DNA of 11,466 nt from Spirochaetaceae bacterium. GTDB taxonomy: Bacteria > Spirochaetota > Spirochaetia > SZUA-6 > Fen-1364. Position 1 is the stretch's first letter. Every line of letters starts with the position of its first letter. The notes below the pieces were generated by a model. The model saw only the letters and a program-made list of their open reading frames with translations, had not been told where the DNA came from and searched no databases. The DNA is taken from assembly GCA_003170115.1 (NCBI GenBank), contig PMZS01000020.1, forward strand, positions 1 through 11,466. The letters run 5' to 3'. Positions 6,455-11,466 of the stretch are shown here, in pieces. A program made the translations under genes and the position numbers.

Positions 6455-8338
6455 TCAGGGTGTCGGCGCATCATCAAGGGTCAGGGGGAGCTCGATCGAA
6501 AACTGGCATCCCGAGTGCTCGAGGTTCTTGACGCGCATGATTCCGTCATGCTGCTTTATGATCCCGTAGCAGATGGAGAGCCCCAATCCGACATTGTCCC
6601 CTTTTCCCTTGCGGGTCGAATAGAAGGGGATGAATACATCGTTGAGGTTCGCGCTCTGGATACCAGGGCCTGTATCGGTGAACTCGATCGTCGCACAGGG
6701 CCGCCCCGTTTCGTCCGCAGTCAGAGAGGTCACGATCCTGATGTCGCCTCCGCCGGGCATGGCCTCGAAACTGTTTTTTACCAGGTTCAGGATCACTTGC
6801 TTGATCTCGTTTCGGTTGACCTTGAGCAAAATCTCCTTTTCGTCGGAATGAAAGGAGATGGAAATATCCTTGTCATGCGCGCTGTGCCGAAGCAGCCCGA
6901 TGATGCTCCCTATCATCTCATTCAAGTCGGTCTCCTCGCGCCCCGTCTCAGCCGTGCCCGAAAGGGAGAGGAGGTTGCGGACGATGCCGGCGATGTAGGT
7001 GATTTCCTCGTGGAGCTCGTCGACCATGCCGTGCAGCTTCACGTCGCTGAAAGACAGCTTGATGTATTTTAGATAGTTGTAGACGCTCTCCAGGGGATTG
7101 TTGATCTCATGCGCTACACCGGCGGCGAGCAACCCGACCGAAGCGAGCTTTTCGGAAAGTATGACCTGCTTCTGGAGCTTGTCGAACTCGGAGATGTCCT
7201 CGATGATGATGATGTTGCCGATCCGCTGGCCTTCGTCGAAGATGGGGAGGGTTCTCACATTGCTGATCGTCTCGACCCTGTCGATCGTAATGGGCACCTG
7301 GTAGAACACGCCGCCCTCGTCAGAGCGGAGCGCCTCGCGGATAAGGGCAAGCACCTCGCCGTTCTCCTCCCCGAGGAGTGCCGAAAGGGGGCGATTGGAG
7401 GACGTCACGCCTTCTATATGGAAGTATTCTTTGCAAAGTTCGTTGACGATCTTTGCCCGCTCTTCCGCATCCACGACGATGAGGTTGACAGGCAGCTTCT
7501 GGAGGACCGCCTCGTAGTACTTGAGGTACTGGTTGAACTCGCGCTTGCGGTTGCCGGAGTCCTCCAGGGAATAAAGCTGCGTATAGGTCAACTGCAGCAG
7601 ATTCATCTTGTCGATGTGGCCGACCTCGTCGGTCACCAGGATCTCGCCGTTCTTCACGATGCTCACCCTGTCCGCGAAGTCGTAGACGTCCTCGATGCGG
7701 TGGGTGATGAAGAGGATGGACATGCCCTCCGATCTCATTGTGTCCAGGACCCGGACCACCTTGGGCAGGTTGGTGGAAGAGAGCTTCTCGAGGGCCTCGT
7801 CCAGGATCAGGAGCTTCGGCCTTTTCTGGAGCGCAGCCAGGATCGAGATGAGCACCCTGTCGGGCAGGTTGAGATTCCTGACGACGGCGGCCGGGTCCAG
7901 GTTGAAGTCATTGAGGTTCAGGAATGTCTGGGCTCTGGCGGTGACGACTCTCTGGTTCAGCAGGCCATGCCGAGTGGTCACCTTGTCCAGGAAAAAGATG
8001 TTCTCGGCGACTGAGTAATATTCATTGAGCTGCACCTGCTGGTAGACCATCTCGATGCCCAGGCGATGGGCGGTGGGAATGCTGAGCGATTCGAGCCTCC
8101 GGCCGGCGAACTCTATTGTCCCCGCCCTGGGCCGTAGACTGCCGCTGATGATCATGCCGAGGGAGGACTTGCCCGCGCCGTGCTCGCCTACCAGGGCATG
8201 GATCCTGGAGGGATAGAGGGTAAGGTTCACGTCCTTGAGCGCAACGATCTGGCCGTAGTCGAGGGCAATGTCAGAGAGACGGAGGAGCTCGCTTCCCCCC
8301 GAGGGCCCGTGGCGGGACGGCTCAGGCGTTGAGGCCAT
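6455..8338 (-). CDS. ABC ATPase-PAS-histidine kinase fusion protein
   Basis: 627 residues joining two normally separate machines. Residues ~18-250 are an RbsA/sugar-type ABC ATPase domain: Walker A GEHGAGKSS (51-59), Q-loop YQQ (99-101), Walker B LLILDE (176-181) with catalytic E181, and H-loop H213. The signature LSGGQ is replaced by LNLPD (156-160), and only one of the two RbsA-type ABC domains is present. A linker (~258-280) leads to a PAS-like domain (~281-385), a HisKA helix pair with phospho-acceptor H410 (AHEINNPL) and a HATPase domain with N-box N518/N522, G1 DTGPGI (555-560), F-box and G2 GLGLSI (584-589). No membrane span is present, so the kinase is cytosolic and would need a docking partner. 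The start overlaps the response-regulator stop by 17 nt; no strong ribosome site, so translation is probably coupled. It likely phosphorylates that regulator; the stimulus is inferred to be the state of an ABC importer. Confidence 0.9.
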   Translation of the reverse strand: MASTPEPSRHGPSGGSELLRLSDIALDYGQIVALKDVNLTLYPSRIHALVGEHGAGKSSLGMIISGSLRPRAGTIEFAGRRLESLSIPTAHRLGIEMVYQQVQLNEYYSVAENIFFLDKVTTRHGLLNQRVVTARAQTFLNLNDFNLDPAAVVRNLNLPDRVLISILAALQKRPKLLILDEALEKLSSTNLPKVVRVLDTMRSEGMSILFITHRIEDVYDFADRVSIVKNGEILVTDEVGHIDKMNLLQLTYTQLYSLEDSGNRKREFNQYLKYYEAVLQKLPVNLIVVDAEERAKIVNELCKEYFHIEGVTSSNRPLSALLGEENGEVLALIREALRSDEGGVFYQVPITIDRVETISNVRTLPIFDEGQRIGNIIIIEDISEFDKLQKQVILSEKLASVGLLAAGVAHEINNPLESVYNYLKYIKLSFSDVKLHGMVDELHEEITYIAGIVRNLLSLSGTAETGREETDLNEMIGSIIGLLRHSAHDKDISISFHSDEKEILLKVNRNEIKQVILNLVKNSFEAMPGGGDIRIVTSLTADETGRPCATIEFTDTGPGIQSANLNDVFIPFYSTRKGKGDNVGLGLSICYGIIKQHDGIMRVKNLEHSGCQFSIELPLTLDDAPTP

Positions 8339-9644
8339 ACTTCGCCATCTTGCTGTAGAGGGTCTTGCGGCTCATGTTCAGTATATCCGCCGTCCTGGAG
8401 CGGTTGTACTTCGTGCTCTGGAGAGTCCTGACGATCAAGTCCCTCTCCATTTCCTGGCGAATATCGGCTGGCTCAGCGGCATAGCCGTCGCCCAGGAAAT
8501 GAACCGGCAAATCCTCCATCTCGATACGCTCGTTCGGGGACATCGCCGTGGCGTAATTCACCACATTCTTCAGCTCGCGCACGTTGCCCGGCCAGTCGTA
8601 GGCCTGGAACCTCGCCGCCACCTCGGGCGCCAGTTCTTTCCGACGGTCGACGGCACGCTCCGCGAGGAAGTGCTCGACGAGGAGCGGGATGTCCCGCTTG
8701 CGCTCACGGAGGGGGGGCACCGAGAGGACAGCGGCGTTGAGGCGGTAGTACAGGTCCTCGCGGAAGAGATTTTTGCGGGTCAGGTCGACCAGGTCCCTGT
8801 TCGTCGCGGCGATGAACCTGACATCAACCTTGATGGTTGCGCTCCCTCCCAGTCGCCGTATCTCGTTGTTCTGCAGGGTCCGCAGTATTTTCGCCTGGAT
8901 GCCGAGAGGCATATCGCCGATCTCGTCGAGAAAGAGAGAGCTTCCGTCCGCGGTCTCGAAAAGGCCCTTGAAGGCCGAATCTGCTCCCGTGTAGGCCCCC
9001 TTCTCGTGCCCGAAAAGCTCGTTGTCCAGGAGGCTTTCGGGGAGTGCCACACAGTTGACCTTGACCATCGGCTTCGCGCTGCGGGAGGAGGCGGCGTGAA
9101 TATAGTCGGCGAAAACTTCCTTGCCGGTGCCGCTCTCTCCGTCGATCAATATCGGCAGGTCCGTCACCGCCAGCTTTTCCATCTTGTTCCTGAGCGCGAT
9201 CATGAGGGGGTCGCAGGTAACGACCGTCGCGGACAGCTCACGGAGCCGGCTTTTGAGATTGGTGTTCTCTTCCTGAAGCTTGGAAAACTCGAGGGCCTTC
9301 TCCACTGTCATGAGGAGCTCGTCGAAATCCATGGGCTTCTTCACGTAGTCGAAGGCGCCGAGCTTGAGGGAGAGCACGGCCGTTTCGACCGAGGCGAAGG
9401 CCGTGATCATGATCACCGGAACGGTCTTGTCGACCGCTTGCAGCCTCTTCAACAGGTCGATGCCGCTCTCCTCGCCCAGCATGATGTCGAGGAGCACGAC
9501 GTTGATCCTGCCCGCCGAGAACGCGGCGAGCGCCTCCTTGCCGCTGGTGGCGATCACCGTGCGATAGCCCAGGTGCTCGAAATTCTGCGCCAGGCTTCTA
9601 CAGACCTTCACCTTATCGTCGATGATAAGGATGCCTGTTCCCAT
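8322..9644 (-). CDS. NtrC-family sigma-54-dependent response regulator
   Basis: 440-residue three-domain regulator. Receiver domain 1-~120 with acidic pair D9/D10, phospho-acceptor D53 (VVLLDIML) and K103. AAA+ domain ~140-375 with Walker A GESGTGKE (169-176), the sigma-54 contact loop GAYTGA (216-221, Phe to Tyr variant of GAFTGA), Walker B LFLDEI (237-242), and the conserved LYYRLNA and WPGNVREL segments. A Fis-type helix-turn-helix (~412-438, NRSRTADILNMSRKTLYSKM) is C-terminal. The protein should oligomerise on phosphorylation and remodel sigma-54 polymerase. It is the first gene of the minus-strand operon, ahead of the ABC-kinase fusion, which is its obvious partner, and it is divergent from a solute-binding protein gene that has a sigma-54 promoter. 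ATG 9644 is preceded by GGTGGCGAG. Confidence 0.95.
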   Translation of the reverse strand: MGTGILIIDDKVKVCRSLAQNFEHLGYRTVIATSGKEALAAFSAGRINVVLLDIMLGEESGIDLLKRLQAVDKTVPVIMITAFASVETAVLSLKLGAFDYVKKPMDFDELLMTVEKALEFSKLQEENTNLKSRLRELSATVVTCDPLMIALRNKMEKLAVTDLPILIDGESGTGKEVFADYIHAASSRSAKPMVKVNCVALPESLLDNELFGHEKGAYTGADSAFKGLFETADGSSLFLDEIGDMPLGIQAKILRTLQNNEIRRLGGSATIKVDVRFIAATNRDLVDLTRKNLFREDLYYRLNAAVLSVPPLRERKRDIPLLVEHFLAERAVDRRKELAPEVAARFQAYDWPGNVRELKNVVNYATAMSPNERIEMEDLPVHFLGDGYAAEPADIRQEMERDLIVRTLQSTKYNRSRTADILNMSRKTLYSKMAKYGLNA

Positions 9645-9682
9645 TTCTCGCCACCGAATTTACCCACTTCGATTTCGCAGTG

Positions 9683-9699
9683 TGAGTAAAAATTACTCA
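9683..9699. promoter_or_regulatory. Perfect palindrome TGAGTAA-AAA-TTACTCA, candidate operator/enhancer
   Basis: A 7-3-7 inverted repeat lying over the predicted transcription start and initial transcribed region of the response-regulator promoter, and about 116 bp upstream of the sigma-54 promoter on the other strand. That distance is usual for NtrC-type upstream activating sites. A dimeric Fis-type helix-turn-helix would fit a palindrome of this size. It therefore may serve both as autorepression operator and enhancer; binding is inferred. Confidence 0.55.
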
Positions 9700-9702
9700 A
9701 GA

Positions 9703-9731
9703 ATTATAGAGGCCAAAAAACGTGCTGTCAA
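9703..9731 (-). promoter_or_regulatory. Consensus sigma-70 promoter of the response regulator-kinase operon
   Basis: On the minus strand TTGACA (9726-9731) and TATAAT (9703-9708) are both perfect and separated by exactly 17 bp. The start site should be near 9696, giving a leader of about 52 nt to ATG 9644. The palindrome at 9683-9699 covers the start site, consistent with repression of an otherwise strong promoter. Confidence 0.8.
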
Positions 9732-9814
9732 TTTGTATTTCTGTCATTGACTTAAAATGCTATGATACTTTGAATTATCGAAGAGCGACGGAATCTGCGG
9801 AACATTTCCTCCCA

Positions 9815-9830
9815 TGGCACGCTTTGTGCA
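9815..9830 (+). promoter_or_regulatory. Sigma-54 promoter of the binding protein operon
   Basis: TGGCACG-CTTT-GTGCA matches the -24/-12 consensus TGGCACG-N4-TTGCW at all but one position (G for the first T of the -12 box). The invariant GG and GC are separated by the required 10 bases. Transcription would start near 9841, leaving a 52-nt leader before ATG 9893. An NtrC-type activator gene is divergently encoded next door. Confidence 0.8.
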
Positions 9831-9849
9831 TTTAGTCGCGACGTCACCA

Positions 9850-9864
9850 CCGGAAGTTTTCCGG
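9850..9864 (+). promoter_or_regulatory. Short leader hairpin CCGGAA-GTT-TTCCGG
   Basis: A perfect 6-bp stem with a 3-nt loop at about +10 to +24 of the predicted sigma-54 transcript, ending 12 bases before the AAAGGAGG ribosome site. It may protect the 5' end of the mRNA or be a protein-binding half-site pair; nothing shows which. Confidence 0.35.
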
Positions 9865-9892
9865 CGAGAATCAGCAAAGGAGGAGACAGGTA

Positions 9893-10852
9893 ATGAAAAA
9901 GACTCGGTCTCTCGTGCTCATCCTATCCATGGCCGCGATGGTATTCTCGGCCACCGCCGTCACCGCTCAGGCGAAGCAGATCAAGATCGCCATGGTGAAC
10001 CTCGCGCAGAGCAGCCCGTACTTCATTGGCATGGCCGATGCGGTCAAGCAGGAAGCTGCTCACTACACCAACATCAAGGTCATCGTCACCGACGCGAAGG
10101 GCGACGCACAGAAGCTTACTTCCGACGTGGAAGATGTTCTCGCCCAGAACGTCAATGGAATCATCCTCAGCGGCGCCTGGCTCGAGTCGGCTCCCGAAGT
10201 CCTGGACGCGATCAAGAGGGCCAATGTTCCGCTGGTCCTCGTCGACAGGATGTTCACGGGCCCGAGCAGTGATCAATATACCAGCTGGGTGGGCCCGGAC
10301 AATTTCTTCATTGGCCAGCAGGTCGGCGCCTATATCGCGAAGCGCCTGAAGGGCGCGGGGACCGTCGTCATCCTGAAGGGCGGGCCGGCGGACAATTCGA
10401 TCGGCTACAACCGCACCAACGGCGTCCTCTCCGAGCTCAAGAAGACCAAGATCCAGACGATCGCGGCCCCGAACTACGGCGGCTGGAGCTCGGACGGGGG
10501 CTTCAAGCTCATGGAGGACATGCTCGCCAAGTACAAACAGATCGACGCCGTTTTCGCGGAGAATGACTCCATGGGCCTCGGCGCCCAGAAAGCCATCGCC
10601 GACGCCAAGCGCAGCGACAAGATCTTCATCTGCGGCGTCGACGGCGAAAAAGCGGCCCTCCAGGAGATCGCCAAGAACGGCAACTACGCCGCAAGCGGTC
10701 TCAACAGCTCCGACCAGATCGGCCGCGCCAGCTTCGCCCGCATGATGTCCATCCTCGCCGGCGCAACCGCCGAGAAGAACACAGTGATGCCTTCGCCCAT
10801 CATTACGAAAGACAACGTCGCTCGATTTTATTTCCCAGAGAGTGTATTCTAG
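9893..10852 (+). CDS. RbsB-type periplasmic sugar-binding protein
   Basis: 319-residue solute-binding protein of the type I (Peripla_BP_4, ribose/galactose) fold, feeding a CUT2-type sugar ABC importer. Signal peptide 1-27 with cleavage after TAQA; there is no lipobox Cys. The mature protein starts with the typical strand KIKIAMVNLAQSSPYF (about 29-44, first I/K order as KQIKIAMV), has LVLVDR (114-119), the binding-cleft GYNRTNG (171-177), AEND (222-225) and GVDG (248-251). Strong ribosome site AAAGGAGG (9876-9883), nine bases before ATG. It is transcribed from the sigma-54 promoter at 9815-9830, divergent from its presumed regulator. The sugar cannot be read from sequence; the aldehyde dehydrogenase next in line suggests a substrate degraded through an aldehyde. 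No permease or conventional ATPase gene is visible here. Confidence 0.92.
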   Translation: MKKTRSLVLILSMAAMVFSATAVTAQAKQIKIAMVNLAQSSPYFIGMADAVKQEAAHYTNIKVIVTDAKGDAQKLTSDVEDVLAQNVNGIILSGAWLESAPEVLDAIKRANVPLVLVDRMFTGPSSDQYTSWVGPDNFFIGQQVGAYIAKRLKGAGTVVILKGGPADNSIGYNRTNGVLSELKKTKIQTIAAPNYGGWSSDGGFKLMEDMLAKYKQIDAVFAENDSMGLGAQKAIADAKRSDKIFICGVDGEKAALQEIAKNGNYAASGLNSSDQIGRASFARMMSILAGATAEKNTVMPSPIITKDNVARFYFPESVF

Positions 10853-10860
10853 GACTTCTA

Positions 10861-10883
10861 CGGCCCCTCGAAACGAGGGGCCG
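10861..10883 (+). terminator. Strong GC hairpin between binding protein and aldehyde dehydrogenase genes
   Basis: Perfect 10-bp stem CGGCCCCTCG / CGAGGGGCCG with an AAA loop, starting 9 bases after the binding-protein stop and followed by CATTTTC. The short T run suggests a partial terminator or a 3'-stabilising hairpin, which would give more binding protein than downstream product. It sits only 24 bases before the next ATG, so readthrough is expected. Confidence 0.65.
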
Positions 10884-10906
10884 CATTTTCCCATCGGAGA
10901 CCTCAC

Positions 10907-11466
10907 ATGAAAATGCTCATCGACAGCCAGTGGACCGATTCAGCCGATCGCGGGACCAGGTCGGTCCGCAACCCCGGGACCGGGGAAATCATCGACGAGG
11001 TCCCCCAGGCGACTGAGGCTGACGTCGACCGCGCCTTGAAATCGGCTGTGGAAGGCAGCGCGCGGATGCGGGCGCTGCCCGCGCACCAGCGCTCAACCGT
11101 CCTGACGCGCGCGGCGGCGGTCATTCACGCGCGAAACGAAGAGCTCGCGATGCTGTTGGCACGTGAGAACGGGAAGCCCATCGGCCAGACCCGCGCCGAG
11201 GTCGAGGTAGCGGGACGTCTGTTCAGCGGTTTCGCCGAGGAGGGCCGGCGGATGTTCGGCCGGACCATCCCGATGGACGCGGTCCCTGGCAGCGAGCGCC
11301 ACTTCGCCATGACCATCAGGCAGCCTCTCGGGGTGGTTGCCGCAATCGTTCCCTTCAACTACCCCGTGGAGCTGTACGCCCACAAGGCCGCGGCTGCCCT
11401 GGCAGCCGGCAACGCGGTCATCTCGAAGCCACCCAGCGCCTGTCCCCTCACGCTCCTGAAGATCGC
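10907..11466 (+). CDS. NAD(P)-dependent aldehyde dehydrogenase, 3' partial
   Basis: N-terminal 186 codons of an ALDH-superfamily enzyme that oxidises an aldehyde to its acid. Visible features are the start MKMLIDSQW, NPGTGEIIDEVP (22-33), ARENGKPI (85-92), the Rossmann-entry PLGVVAAIVPFNYP (140-153) with the conserved catalytic-site Asn N151, and K174 in VISKPPS, the cofactor-binding Lys. The catalytic Cys region lies beyond the window. GGAG (10896-10899) is seven bases before ATG 10907. It follows the binding protein gene in the same direction after a hairpin, so it probably belongs to the same sigma-54-controlled catabolic operon. It resembles lactaldehyde/glycolaldehyde/succinate-semialdehyde dehydrogenases in general; the substrate is not determinable here. 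Confidence 0.92.
   Translation, partial: MKMLIDSQWTDSADRGTRSVRNPGTGEIIDEVPQATEADVDRALKSAVEGSARMRALPAHQRSTVLTRAAAVIHARNEELAMLLARENGKPIGQTRAEVEVAGRLFSGFAEEGRRMFGRTIPMDAVPGSERHFAMTIRQPLGVVAAIVPFNYPVELYAHKAAAALAAGNAVISKPPSACPLTLLKI

Noticed and set aside
6421..6569. Continuation of the OLD-type frame beyond base 6420
   Set aside because: It reads antisense through the 3' end of the kinase gene and shows no ATPase similarity.
7109..8014. A 301-codon plus-strand open frame opposite the ABC-kinase fusion
   Set aside because: Antisense of a clear coding region; highly charged, motif-free translation.
8268..9689. A 473-codon plus-strand open frame opposite the response regulator
   Set aside because: It is the antisense shadow of a gene with full NtrC-family motifs; its translation is rich in D, E, H, R and V with no domain, and arises from GC-biased codons.
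9923..10906. A 327-codon minus-strand open frame opposite the binding protein gene
   Set aside because: Antisense shadow of an unmistakable RbsB-type protein, with no recognisable domain of its own.
1..11466. CRISPR arrays, insertion sequences with terminal repeats, rRNA genes
   Set aside because: No regularly spaced repeats, transposase frame or rRNA-like sequence was seen on reading both strands.

Overview
The window reads as chromosomal DNA of a Gram-negative-type bacterium of moderately high GC. Several proteins carry signal peptides, and the solute-binding protein has no lipobox. A signal-peptide ankyrin protein with NPNP-type repeats would fit a spirochaete, but that assignment is weak and rests on general family knowledge only.

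Left part (about 1-5440), metal and envelope genes. On the plus strand are the 3' part of a ZnuB-type metal ABC permease, a Fur/Zur-family regulator whose start overlaps the permease stop (ATGA), and a VanY-type D,D-carboxypeptidase. Converging on them from the minus strand is a tightly coupled three-gene unit: a secreted HExxH protein of unknown function, a DUF1007 periplasmic protein and a NicO/RcnA-type Ni/Co transporter, joined by two 4-nt ATGA overlaps. Upstream of it, also on the minus strand, is a secreted ankyrin-repeat protein.

Middle (about 5440-6420), a scar region. It holds about 330 bp with no recognisable gene, a broken tRNA-Val(CAC) whose 3' half is intact, a degenerate phospholipase-D-like fragment running into that tRNA, and the first ~45 codons of an OLD/SMC-type AAA ATPase cut off just before the next operon. 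This looks like a decayed island or attachment site.

Right part (about 6455-11466), a solute-responsive circuit. A minus-strand operon encodes an NtrC-type sigma-54 response regulator and, overlapping it by 17 nt, a most unusual protein: an RbsA-like ABC ATPase domain fused to a PAS-HisKA-HATPase histidine kinase with no membrane segment. Divergently transcribed are an RbsB-type periplasmic binding protein, a strong hairpin, and an aldehyde dehydrogenase that runs off the window. The divergent region carries a consensus sigma-70 promoter (TTGACA-N17-TATAAT) facing the regulator, a perfect 7-3-7 palindrome over its predicted start site, and a near-consensus sigma-54 promoter (TGGCACG-N4-GTGCA) facing the binding protein. 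The simplest model is that the kinase docks through its ABC domain on a sugar-type permease encoded elsewhere, reads transport state, and phosphorylates the regulator. The regulator would then bind the palindrome, repress its own promoter and activate the binding-protein operon. The layout is seen directly; the signalling model is inference.
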